Shown: positions 1 through 6,722, counted from the first letter of the stretch. The stretch is 9,967 bases of DNA from CAZJGG01 sp964545475 (GCA_964545475.1 CAZJGG010000079.1:1-9967), one strand, 5' to 3'. The notes: generated by a model not told the origin, from the sequence alone. Numbers and translations: made by a program.

Positions 1-1
1 A

Positions 2-43
2 GCCGAAGAAATGGTCAGTAAAATATTTAAAGCAGATGAATAA
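2..43 (+). CDS. C-terminal end of an unidentified protein (partial)
   Basis: The first bases read in one open frame to a TAA stop at 41-43 and give the last 13 residues, AEEMVSKIFKADE. The start lies outside the window. The tail is short, charged and probably helical, which is not enough to assign a family. It is taken as coding because the frame ends shortly before a strong terminator hairpin at 74-110, the arrangement expected at the end of a gene or operon. It converges on the RidA-family gene on the other strand. Confidence 0.5.
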   Translation, partial: AEEMVSKIFKADE

Positions 44-73
44 ATGAGCCTTTTTAAATGAATCTTAGCGAAA

Positions 74-110
74 CAAAAAGCTGTCAAAATTAACTTTTGA
101 CAGCTTTTTG
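74..110. terminator. Bidirectional Rho-independent terminator
   Basis: A perfect 16-bp inverted repeat (74-89 with 95-110) surrounds a 5-base loop TTAAC. The outer part of the stem is A-rich on the left and T-rich on the right, so the RNA from either strand has a stable CTGTC/GACAG core followed by a U run. It lies between a plus-strand gene ending at 43 and a minus-strand gene ending at 147, so it can serve both. Confidence 0.85.
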
Positions 111-146
111 TAAATAGTGCTTGTGAGCCAATAAAGCTAATAGAGA

Positions 147-521
147 TTATTGTTGTAAGTTCTTATATGCAATTGCATCCAATTGAAATAAAAGCCCTTC
201 TTCTCCCCCACGATGAGCAAACTCTGTTTGTATGGATTTTCTTACAGGATATTTTCCATTAAATTTTTCCTTAATTATTTTTTCCATAATAGGTATATTC
301 CAGACATCCCTAAACAGCGCATCCATCTGAACAACAGATTCCAAATCTAAACCGACAATTTGTAATCTCGCAATTAAATCATCAAATGCTCCATTTATCT
401 GGTTTTCTATAGACTGCCCAACATTACCCACACAGTAACCAACAAATACAAGATTTCCAGCTTCAATAACGCTTGAATGTGCCCATTCTTCGTTCACATC
501 ATGACGAATGATTTCACCCAT
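147..521 (-). CDS. ridA: RidA/YjgF-family protein (probable enamine/imine deaminase)
   Basis: This 124-residue protein has the usual length of the RidA (YjgF/YER057c/UK114) family. These small trimeric cytosolic proteins hydrolyse reactive enamine/imine intermediates such as 2-aminoacrylate released by PLP enzymes. Visible family features are the N-terminal strand region followed by VFVGYCVGN (about residues 25-33), the long helix with QINGAFDDL (41-49), and YPVRKS with Arg94 at the position of the substrate-binding arginine. The closing strand FQLDAIA (112-118) has Asp115 where many members have Glu. The start at 521 was chosen because a G-rich run (530-535) lies just upstream and the protein then begins as the family does. 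A longer reading would run through the tRNA gene. It lies downstream of the tRNA-Gly terminator on the same strand. The family is clear, but the Glu-to-Asp change makes the exact subgroup and activity uncertain. Confidence 0.85.
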   Translation of the reverse strand: MGEIIRHDVNEEWAHSSVIEAGNLVFVGYCVGNVGQSIENQINGAFDDLIARLQIVGLDLESVVQMDALFRDVWNIPIMEKIIKEKFNGKYPVRKSIQTEFAHRGGEEGLLFQLDAIAYKNLQQ

Positions 522-550
522 AGAAAAAGCCCCCCAATATACTTTTTTGT

Positions 551-578
551 AATAAAAAATGCCAAACTCACGTTTGAC
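551..578 (-). terminator. Rho-independent terminator of the tRNA-Gly gene
   Basis: Read on the minus strand, GTCAAAC and GTTTGGC pair over a four-base loop (561-578), including one G-U pair, and are followed by ATTTTTTATT (560-551). It begins 17 bases past the tRNA 3' end and would end the tRNA transcript. The stem is modest, with few G-C pairs, so read-through into the RidA-family gene 30 bases further on is plausible. Confidence 0.7.
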
Positions 579-594
579 AGCTTTTATAAATAAA

Positions 595-666
595 AGCGCA
601 AGACGGGATTCGAACCCGCGACCCTCGCCTTGGCAAGGCGATGCTCTACCACTGAGCCACTTGCGC
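595..666 (-). tRNA. tRNA-Gly (anticodon GCC)
   Basis: The minus strand folds into a complete cloverleaf. The 7-bp acceptor stem is GCGCAAG/CTTGCGC (666-660 with 602-596) and the D-arm is GCTC..GAGC. The 5-bp anticodon stem TCGCC/GGCGA encloses the loop TTGCCAA (636-630), whose anticodon GCC reads glycine codons GGC and GGU. The T-arm contains TTCGAAT. The discriminator base is U (complement of 595), typical of bacterial tRNA-Gly. The next three bases are not CCA, so the end must be added by CCA-adding enzyme. Confidence 0.97.
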
Positions 667-692
667 ATTGTTTTGCAATTGGTATGAAAAGG

Positions 693-721
693 ATTATACA
701 TAAACTCGCTTAAATTGTCAA
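693..721 (-). promoter_or_regulatory. Consensus sigma-A promoter of tRNA-Gly
   Basis: On the minus strand TTGACA (721-716) and TATAAT (698-693) are both perfect consensus hexamers separated by exactly 17 bases. Transcription would start near 686, about 20 bases before the mature tRNA 5' end at 666. Such strength fits a stable-RNA gene and may also feed the RidA-family gene downstream. Confidence 0.92.
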
Positions 722-801
722 GGATTTTTATTGCATTTGGGAAAAAAACATGATAACATTTGATTTGCAAAGTAATAAATGATTAATTTCGGGGGTTTTT
801 T

Positions 802-1521
802 ATGGATTGCTCAAAGGAATTTAACGAATTTTCAAATATTATTGACACGCTTTTAGGGGAAAACGGCTGCCCTTGGGACAAAGCGCAAAATGAAAAAACC
901 CTTACAAGGCACTTAATGGAAGAATGTTATGAAGCTATAGATGCCGCTAATAACGAAAACTCCGTCGGTCTTTGCGAAGAAATTGGCGATGTGCTTTTAA
1001 TGGTATTAATGTATTCAAAAATTGCCGAAAATAACGATAAATTCAATTTACGTGATGTAATTAACGGAATAAGCCAAAAAATCGTTTTACGGCATCCTCA
1101 TATATTTGACGATGTTAAGACTATTGATAGCCAAACTGTTATTGATAACTGGGATTTAATAAAAAACAAAGAAAAAGGCTATAATAACAACACAGAAGCT
1201 TTAAGAAGCATTCCCAAAGCAATGCCAGCTTTATTAAAAGCCGAAAAAGTCTTAAATAAAGCCAAAAAAACTGGGCTTTATGACTTTGAATCTTTAGATG
1301 AAAACAAAAAGGAAATAATTGAATTGTTAAGTAAAATTGACGCCGAAAATATTGACAAAACTGAAATAAACGCCATTATTGGGCAATTACTTTTCAGAAT
1401 TATTACATTTTCAATAAAATTTAAAGTAAATCCCGAATTTTCCTTGACAAATGCTGTAGAACAGTTTATAAATAGATTTGAGCGCAAGGAGCTAATACAG
1501 CAAGAATACAAGCAAAATTGA
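802..1521 (+). CDS. mazG: MazG, nucleoside triphosphate pyrophosphohydrolase
   Basis: MazG hydrolyses (d)NTPs to NMP and pyrophosphate in the cytosol, cleaning abnormal nucleotides from the pool. The 239-residue protein has the two-domain layout of the family (E. coli MazG is about 263 residues). The N-terminal domain is intact. It has GENGCPWDKAQ (19-29), the metal-binding EECYE (40-44) and EEIGD (59-63, with Glu60 and Asp63), then LRHPHIF (96-102). The linker LRSIPKAMPALLKAEKV (134-150) is also typical. In the C-terminal domain the second acidic motif has become AIIGQLLF (191-198), without the usual glutamates and aspartate. A G-rich ribosome binding site (791-795) precedes the ATG. It heads a run with hup and rqcP, a neighbourhood known from Clostridia and related to yabN-yabO of Bacillus. 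I found no convincing promoter; TTGCAT at 731-736 with TAACAT at 754-759 is a weak candidate. Confidence 0.93.
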   Translation: MDCSKEFNEFSNIIDTLLGENGCPWDKAQNEKTLTRHLMEECYEAIDAANNENSVGLCEEIGDVLLMVLMYSKIAENNDKFNLRDVINGISQKIVLRHPHIFDDVKTIDSQTVIDNWDLIKNKEKGYNNNTEALRSIPKAMPALLKAEKVLNKAKKTGLYDFESLDENKKEIIELLSKIDAENIDKTEINAIIGQLLFRIITFSIKFKVNPEFSLTNAVEQFINRFERKELIQQEYKQN

Positions 1522-1564
1522 AAAGAGATATTATATCTTTTATTATTATTAAGGAGGAAGTTCA

Positions 1565-1843
1565 ATGAACAAAAACGAGCTTATCACTCAAATGGCAGCA
1601 AAAGCAGAAATGAGCAAAAAAGATACTGAGAAAGTATTGAAAGCATTTGAAGATGTAGTTACGCAAGAGCTTGTAAACGGCGGGAAGGTACAACTAGTAG
1701 GATTTGGTACATTTGATGTTGCGGACAGAGCCGCAAGAGAAGGCAGAAACCCGCAAACAGGCGATGCAATGCCTATTCCTGCTTCTAGAGCTCCAAGATT
1801 TAAAGTTGGTAAAGCTTTAAAAGATGCTGTAAACAGCAAATAA
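1565..1843 (+). CDS. hup: HU-family DNA-binding protein
   Basis: This 92-residue protein is a standard-length HU, a dimeric histone-like protein that bends and wraps DNA in the nucleoid. It starts with MNKNELITQMA and has helical residues 3-38. It then carries the signature VGFGTFDVADRAAREGR (45-61) and the DNA-intercalating tip RNPQTG (61-66) with the key Pro63. It ends with PRFKVGKALKDAVN (77-90). A very strong ribosome binding site, AAGGAGG (1551-1557), lies 7 bases before the ATG, which suits an abundant protein. It follows mazG after 43 bases and precedes rqcP by only two bases, so the three are probably co-transcribed. HU may also have extra promoter activity of its own that I could not locate convincingly. 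Confidence 0.97.
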   Translation: MNKNELITQMAAKAEMSKKDTEKVLKAFEDVVTQELVNGGKVQLVGFGTFDVADRAAREGRNPQTGDAMPIPASRAPRFKVGKALKDAVNSK

Positions 1844-1845
1844 TT

Positions 1846-2085
1846 ATGCGACTTGATAAATTTCTAAAAGTTTCTAGAATAATAAAAAGGCGCACTGTGG
1901 CGAACGAAGCTTGTGATGCAGGGCGCGTTAATATTAACGATAAGATTGCGAAAGCATCGGTTGATGTTAGTGTCGGCGATATTATAGAGATCAGGTTCGG
2001 AAGCAACACTACTAAAATTGAAGTTTTAAACATTAAAGAGACAACTAAAAAAGACGAAGCTGCACTAATGTACCGCAGTCTATAA
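1846..2085 (+). CDS. rqcP: S4-domain RNA-binding protein RqcP (YabO/Hsp15 family)
   Basis: This small protein of 79 residues is an S4 RNA-binding domain with a short tail. The opening MRLDKFLKVSRIIKRR (1-16), the GRVNIND turn (26-32) and KASVDVSVGD (36-45) are the S4 core. ETTKKDEAALMY (65-76) matches the tail of Bacillus YabO/RqcP. That protein binds the obstructed 50S subunit together with RqcH and helps alanine tailing in bacterial ribosome quality control. The start codon lies two bases after the hup stop with no clear ribosome binding site, so translational coupling is likely. In many spore formers yabP and yabQ follow this gene. Here a mobile-element-like palindrome and a hairpin follow instead. 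The last base of its TAA stop abuts that element. Confidence 0.92.
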   Translation: MRLDKFLKVSRIIKRRTVANEACDAGRVNINDKIAKASVDVSVGDIIEIRFGSNTTKIEVLNIKETTKKDEAALMYRSL

Positions 2086-2252
2086 GAGCCTGTTCAAAGT
2101 CTCGCTTTTAGTGGATTTTCGAGCAAATTTTTTTGATTACAAGGCAGAGTCGAACGTTCATACTACCATAAGTATGGGCGTTTGCCTCTGAGGTAACAAT
2201 TAAAAAAATTTGCCGAAAAGACACTTAAATGGAGAATTTGAACAGGCTCTAA
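2083..2252. mobile_element. 164-bp palindromic MITE-like element with TAA target repeats
   Basis: A 13-bp perfect terminal inverted repeat, GAGCCTGTTCAAA at 2086-2098 and its complement at 2237-2249, bounds 164 bp with no coding capacity. Both ends are flanked by TAA (2083-2085 and 2250-2252), which looks like a 3-bp target-site duplication. The two arms match each other along most of their length: AAATTTTTTT occurs in both, and CATACT (2159-2164) pairs with AGTATG (2171-2176) at the exact centre. A transcript would form one long hairpin. This is the form of a miniature inverted-repeat element. The terminal sequence and TNA-type target resemble IS5-family insertion sequences as I recall them, which is an inference. 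No transposase is present in the window. Confidence 0.82.
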
Positions 2253-2257
2253 CACAA

Positions 2258-2297
2258 AGGGCTGTAGCAAATGAATTTTGCTACAGCCCTGTATTTT
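2258..2297 (+). terminator. Probable Rho-independent terminator of the mazG-hup-rqcP run
   Basis: A perfect 14-bp stem (2258-2271 with 2277-2290), containing GGGCTGTAGC and its complement, encloses a 5-base loop and is followed by GTATTTTATA. The U tract is imperfect but the stem is strong. Removing the inserted element would place this hairpin about 5 bases after the rqcP stop codon, where an operon terminator belongs. Because it also lies just ahead of the transporter genes, a role as a palindromic operator for the TetR-family regulator cannot be excluded. Confidence 0.65.
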
Positions 2298-2318
2298 ATA
2301 CATTTCTTTAGGTATAGC

Positions 2319-2325
2319 GGAGGGG
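2319..2325 (+). promoter_or_regulatory. Ribosome binding site fixing a GTG start
   Basis: GGAGGGG lies 6 bases before the GTG at 2332. The same frame stays open to an ATG at 2278, but that ATG sits inside the terminator stem and has no ribosome binding site. The GTG is therefore preferred, and it places the first membrane helix at the usual distance from the N-terminus. Confidence 0.8.
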
Positions 2326-2331
2326 TTTGGC

Positions 2332-4683
2332 GTGATATTAATAAAAAAAGCACTGCGCTCCATGTTAGTCAATAAAAAAGCATATTTCGCCTGTATATTG
2401 CTTATTGTTGTTGGGGTTATGCTTTTTGTGTCTATGCAGGCGGCGTCTGAAAAGTTGACGGTTTCAAAAGATGATTATTACTCCGAATACCGCCTGGCAG
2501 ATGTTTTCGGCAGCGCAAAGGCAATCCCCCATCATGCTTATTACGATTTTATGAAAATTGACGGAATATCAGACGTTAATTTAAGGCTTGTTACAGAAGG
2601 CAGGGTTTCAATACCCGGTAACGACAAGCAAATAACAATGAGGCTGGTTTCCCTAAACTTAAATGACGAAAACCCTATTAACGGCGTTATGGTTAAAGGC
2701 GGAAATTTGGAAAACAGCAACGATATTATGGTTTCTCCGAGTTTTTTGCAAGTTCACGGTTATTCCATAGGCGATAGCTTTGATATGATAATAAACGGCA
2801 AAATTATAACCTTTGACATAACCGCAACTGCTGAAAGCCCTGAATACGTTTATATAGTTAAAGAGGCGACAGATATTTTGCCGGACCCTGAAACCTTTTC
2901 TATTGGTTACATGTCTGTTGAAAACATGCAAACTTTATTAAACAAGCAGGGTGCTTACAACGATGTCTGTTTTATGTTAAATCAAGGTTATACATTTGAC
3001 GACGTTAAAATACAAATTGAAGATATACTTAACAATTACGGCTCTACATCTCTGTATCCGCAAAAGGATTTGGTAAGCTTCTCTATTCTTGATATGGAGC
3101 TTGTAGCAATTAGTTCCATGTCCGTATCTACAACTTTAGCATTTGTATCTCTTGCAATGATAGTGCTTTATTTAATGCTAAAAAGAGTTATTGAAATGGA
3201 CAGAGCGCAAATTGGTATGATGAAAGCCTTTGGTTATTCTAACGCCAAAATTGTGATTCATTATATGTTTTTCGGGATAATTATTGGGGCGGTTGGTGGG
3301 TTAATAGGTGCTGTAACGGGGTTTTTCATTGCCGGTGTTTTAGGTGATGTTTATAACGAATATTTCATGCTTCCCTCAAGCCCGGTAGACGTTACTTACG
3401 TATATATGATTCAAGGGTTTTCCATAGCGGTTTTAGGCGGTATGACGGGGGCTTTTATGGGAGCAAAAAGCGTAATAAAGCTTTTGCCGGCAGAATCTAT
3501 GCGCCCGGTCGCCCCTAAAATATATAAATTTGACATTATAAAAGCCCTCCCCCCATTAAAGTTCATACTCAATTCCGGTGGGAATATGGCTGTAAGAAGC
3601 ATTATAAGAAGCCCTGTGCGTTCCATGCTGGTTGTTGTAGGCATTATGTTTTCTTTTGGAATGCTTGCGTTTATGGGTTCTTATAATGATTTAATGGATT
3701 CGCTTTTAATGAATCAATTTACAAAGATACAATTATATGATTCAAAAATTGTATTAAAAAACCCAGTAAATATGGATGAAGCAACAGAGACTGTTATAAG
3801 GGCTGACGGCGTTTACTTAACTGAACCACTACTTGAACTGCCTGTTGTATTGCATCACGACTACATAAGAGAAGGCGTGGTGATTACTGGGATTGCAGAA
3901 AATTCTGACCTTTATAAAATTTATGACAATGAATTAAGAGAAACCGTTTCTCCGCCAAAAGGCGGAATACTCCTTTCCAGCAGTATTTCTGATAAGCTTA
4001 ATGCTTCTGCAGGAGATGTTCTGCTTGTGGAGTCCAATGTTTCTGAAGAAAAAATACCGATATTGGTAACAGGTGTTGTTACCCAAAATTTAGGAGCAAA
4101 CTGTTATATGGAATTAACCAGTTTGCAAAATATGTTTAGCATAGGAAGCACCGTATCGTCTATAATTGTTAAAACAGATAATTCAGAGTATTTAAGCCAA
4201 TGGCTTTTCGATGCTGAAAATGTTACGCTTGTTGATGATAAGCAAAAAAATATGCAGAAATATAATGATTTTTTTGCTATGTATGATTCAGTTATTTATA
4301 TGTTAATTGGTGTTGCAATTGTTGTGGCTTTTGCTATAATTTATAATACAACAACAATTTCACTTTCCGAAAGGAAACGGGAATATGCCACATTAAGGGT
4401 TTTAGGTATGCAAATTCCCCAAGTTGCAGCAATAATAAGCTTTGAATACTGGCTTTTGTGTATTGCAGGCGTTTTGGCAGGAATCCCCTTTACAATGCTA
4501 TTAAAGCATACTATAGCAATAGCTTTTGAAACAGATTTTTTTACATTTCCACCATATACGCCATTTTCGGCATATTTACTTGCGGCAGCAGGATGTGCTT
4601 TAGCTGTTTTATTTTCAAACAGGTCTACGGTAAAAAATATTAAGCTCTTTGATATGGTTGAGGTTTTAAAGGAGAGGGAATAA
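2332..4683 (+). CDS. ABC transporter permease with two FtsX domains
   Basis: This 783-residue inner-membrane protein belongs to the FtsX/MacB/LolE-like permease class (type VII ABC systems), which move substrates outward or work as mechanotransmitters. A first helix (about 18-38) is followed by an extracytoplasmic domain (about 40-250). Three helices come next (about 262-285, 307-338, 358-380), then a fifth helix (431-450). A second extracytoplasmic domain (about 452-650) and three more helices (655-674, 701-727, 744-762) complete it. EMDRAQIGMMKAFGYS after the second helix and SLSERKREYATLRVLGM (677-693) are the cytoplasmic coupling segments of the two FtsX domains. No ATP-binding domain (Walker A, signature motif) is present in the protein or in neighbouring genes, so the ATPase must be supplied from elsewhere. 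It abuts the adaptor gene with no gap. The substrate is unknown; peptide, lipid or drug export are all possible. Confidence 0.9.
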   Translation: MILIKKALRSMLVNKKAYFACILLIVVGVMLFVSMQAASEKLTVSKDDYYSEYRLADVFGSAKAIPHHAYYDFMKIDGISDVNLRLVTEGRVSIPGNDKQITMRLVSLNLNDENPINGVMVKGGNLENSNDIMVSPSFLQVHGYSIGDSFDMIINGKIITFDITATAESPEYVYIVKEATDILPDPETFSIGYMSVENMQTLLNKQGAYNDVCFMLNQGYTFDDVKIQIEDILNNYGSTSLYPQKDLVSFSILDMELVAISSMSVSTTLAFVSLAMIVLYLMLKRVIEMDRAQIGMMKAFGYSNAKIVIHYMFFGIIIGAVGGLIGAVTGFFIAGVLGDVYNEYFMLPSSPVDVTYVYMIQGFSIAVLGGMTGAFMGAKSVIKLLPAESMRPVAPKIYKFDIIKALPPLKFILNSGGNMAVRSIIRSPVRSMLVVVGIMFSFGMLAFMGSYNDLMDSLLMNQFTKIQLYDSKIVLKNPVNMDEATETVIRADGVYLTEPLLELPVVLHHDYIREGVVITGIAENSDLYKIYDNELRETVSPPKGGILLSSSISDKLNASAGDVLLVESNVSEEKIPILVTGVVTQNLGANCYMELTSLQNMFSIGSTVSSIIVKTDNSEYLSQWLFDAENVTLVDDKQKNMQKYNDFFAMYDSVIYMLIGVAIVVAFAIIYNTTTISLSERKREYATLRVLGMQIPQVAAIISFEYWLLCIAGVLAGIPFTMLLKHTIAIAFETDFFTFPPYTPFSAYLLAAAGCALAVLFSNRSTVKNIKLFDMVEVLKERE

Positions 4684-6114
4684 ATGAAAAAAATTGCAAA
4701 AATTAGTATATTTATAATAATTGCTATAGCTTTAGTGTTTGGTGTTATTTATTACTTAAATATGCCTTTGGCCATTGAAACCGTTAAAATCACCTCGCAG
4801 GATGTTATGCTTTATTTTACCGAGCAAGGTTTTGTTAAAAATTCGGACAAAATGAACGTTTATGCCCCTGTTGCTGATAAAGTGCTTTCTGTTGAAACAG
4901 AGCTTAATAAAAGCGTTAAGGCAGGAGACGTTATTTGCGTTATAGACGACACTTCTTTGCAATATGAAAAGATTCGGCTTGGTACTGAAATAAGCGGATA
5001 TAAAGCTCAAATTTCCAATATTGCCTTAGAAGAAAAAAAACAAAAAGACTCAATGGAGTTTGATATTAAGTCTTTAAAAAGCGAATATAACGCTTTAAAT
5101 GCGCAGCAAAGCACTGAAACAATTTCAAAAGATGAGCAGTTAAGGCTTCAAAACATAATAATAGAGCAAAACAAAAACGATTATGCCCTTGCAGAAGATA
5201 ATCTTAAAAAATTTGCTTATTTAAAGGAAAACGGGCTTATTAGCGATAAAGAGTATAACGATATTAAAAACGCAGAGGAAGAAGCAAAAAGTAGGCTTTC
5301 CCAAAGCGTTCAGCAGCTTTCTGTTATTGAAACAGGAGGAGCTGTAAACGACAATAAATATTACGAGGAAATGAAAGCTTCCCTTGGAGAAAAAATCAAG
5401 GGCATGGAATCGGCAATGGCTAAAAGCTATACAGCTGGGCAAAACGCTTATTATAAAGCACTAATCTCAAGCTCTGAAGCAGAAATAGAGTTAATTAATA
5501 AGAAAATTGAAGATTGTATTGTAAAAGCTCCTGTAGACGGCATAATTACTGGGCTAAATGCAAAAAATGCTAATATAACAAACACCCAAGAACCTGTAGC
5601 CACAATTTCCGGAAAAAGCTTAAATGAAATAGAAACGTTTATTTCAACATCATACCGTGACGACATTAATTTAGGAGATAACGTAATAATTACGGCGAAA
5701 CGCCAAAAAGGTGACGTTGATTTTGACGGCGTTATAACTTTTATTGACAGCGAAGCTGTTGTTAAAGTTTCCCCCCTTGGCGTTGAAGAACGGAAGGTAA
5801 AAGTTATAGTATCTGTTAATTCTAATGCTCCTGTAACCTTAGACTCCGGCTTTGACGTTTCTATAAAATTTATTACATTATTTGAAAAAGGTAAAATTTC
5901 CGCTCCAAAAACGGCTGTTTTCAAAAATACAGAAACAAATTCCGATAATGTATGGGTTGTTAATGACGGAAAAGCAGAGTTGCGGCAAGTCGAACTCGGA
6001 ACTGAACTCCGCACTGGATTTATTGTAAATAATGGGCTTGAAGATGGAAGCGTTGTAATTAAAGATGCCAACGACAAAGCGATAAAAGAAGGTGTGCGGA
6101 TTAATGGTAAATAA
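4684..6114 (+). CDS. HlyD/RND-type periplasmic adaptor (membrane fusion protein)
   Basis: This 476-residue protein has an N-terminal membrane anchor (about 7-24, IFIIIAIALVFG) and no lipobox cysteine. The first half of the lipoyl-like domain (60-90, APVADKVLSVETELNKSVKAGD) is followed by a long charged, alpha-helical coiled-coil hairpin (about 95-275). The second lipoyl half is KAPVDGIITGLN (281-292). The beta-barrel (about 312-360) and membrane-proximal part (about 365-476) complete the MacA/HlyD-type architecture. In Gram-positive bacteria such adaptors pair with FtsX-type ABC permeases and project from the membrane. GGAGAGG (4671-4677) precedes the ATG, which directly follows the permease stop codon, so the two are surely co-translated partners. 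It overlaps the regulator gene by 11 bases. The exported substrate is not evident. Confidence 0.9.
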   Translation: MKKIAKISIFIIIAIALVFGVIYYLNMPLAIETVKITSQDVMLYFTEQGFVKNSDKMNVYAPVADKVLSVETELNKSVKAGDVICVIDDTSLQYEKIRLGTEISGYKAQISNIALEEKKQKDSMEFDIKSLKSEYNALNAQQSTETISKDEQLRLQNIIIEQNKNDYALAEDNLKKFAYLKENGLISDKEYNDIKNAEEEAKSRLSQSVQQLSVIETGGAVNDNKYYEEMKASLGEKIKGMESAMAKSYTAGQNAYYKALISSSEAEIELINKKIEDCIVKAPVDGIITGLNAKNANITNTQEPVATISGKSLNEIETFISTSYRDDINLGDNVIITAKRQKGDVDFDGVITFIDSEAVVKVSPLGVEERKVKVIVSVNSNAPVTLDSGFDVSIKFITLFEKGKISAPKTAVFKNTETNSDNVWVVNDGKAELRQVELGTELRTGFIVNNGLEDGSVVIKDANDKAIKEGVRINGK

Positions 6115-6721
6115 ACTTGAAAATAAATTTGCAGTACAGTCAATTATCGAGGCAGCTGTAAGAGTTTACGGCGAACTGGGGCTAGCAAATACTACTCCAG
6201 ATAAAATATGCGAAAAGGCCGGCATCTCAAAAGGAACTCTTGTACACTATTTTAACAGCAAAACAGGTTTGTTTCTTGCCTGTTTTGATTACTCAACAGC
6301 TTTTTTTATGGAAAAGCTTGAAAAGGAAAACATAAGCCTAGAAACTGATATATTTAAACGGCTCAAACGGTTTATTGAGTTTAAGCTTGACTTAATCCAG
6401 CAAAACACCAGCATTGTTAATATTATTGAAGAGGTTAGGCACATATCAGTTCAGCCGGGGAATGAAAATAGTGAAATTAAAAAGCATTATGAAGAATTTA
6501 GCCATAAATGTGATAAAATTATGCTATTAAACCTAAACGCAAAGCATGTAAAAGATAATTTAAGCTCAGATAAGTCGTTTAAATGCATTTACGACATAAC
6601 AAAGCTTTATACATCATATATTATTGAATCTCACTCTTACGACTTTAAAACATTTGAGATAAGAGGAGAAATACTTGACATGCTTGATTATTTTAAAGAC
6701 GGCATTTATAAAAAGCAATAA
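6104..6721 (+). CDS. TetR/AcrR-family transcriptional regulator
   Basis: This 205-residue protein has a clear TetR-type DNA-binding domain: a first helix (about 7-26), then TTPDKICEKAGISKGTLVHYF (30-50) containing the helix-turn-helix, and the following NSKTGLF. The rest is an all-helical ligand-binding and dimerisation domain without a recognisable subgroup motif. The ATG at 6104 is preferred over an in-frame GTG at 6092 because AAGGTG (6089-6094) lies at a suitable distance. It overlaps the adaptor gene by 11 bases and is the last gene of the export unit. The placement suggests it represses its own operon and is relieved by a transported or related compound. The palindrome at 2258-2290 is one possible operator. 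Confidence 0.92.
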   Translation: MVNKLENKFAVQSIIEAAVRVYGELGLANTTPDKICEKAGISKGTLVHYFNSKTGLFLACFDYSTAFFMEKLEKENISLETDIFKRLKRFIEFKLDLIQQNTSIVNIIEEVRHISVQPGNENSEIKKHYEEFSHKCDKIMLLNLNAKHVKDNLSSDKSFKCIYDITKLYTSYIIESHSYDFKTFEIRGEILDMLDYFKDGIYKKQ

Positions 6722-6722
6722 A

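Noticed and set aside
536..565. Promoter-like TTGGCA-18-TATATT on the minus strand in front of the RidA-family gene.
   Set aside because: The hexamers are good, but transcription would start near 529, only about 8 bases before the start codon and past the G-rich ribosome binding site. It also overlaps the tRNA terminator, so it is probably AT-rich coincidence.
595..666. tRNA-Gly as an integration (att) site.
   Set aside because: No second copy of the tRNA 3' end and no integrase is present in the window.
522..770. N-terminal extension of the RidA-family protein to 770.
   Set aside because: It runs antisense-free through the tRNA-Gly gene, its promoter and its terminator. The protein family starts at the codon at 521.
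1518..1546. Promoter-like TTGAAA-17-TATTAT and a weak AT-rich hairpin (1523-1541) ahead of hup.
   Set aside because: The start would fall inside the ribosome binding site (1551-1557), and the hairpin has one G-C pair and one G-U pair. Neither is convincing as a promoter or terminator.
5451..6143. Long open frame on the minus strand opposite the adaptor gene.
   Set aside because: It is low-complexity, Ser/Thr/Ile-rich translation of the opposite strand of a clear HlyD-type gene, with no family resemblance or ribosome binding site.
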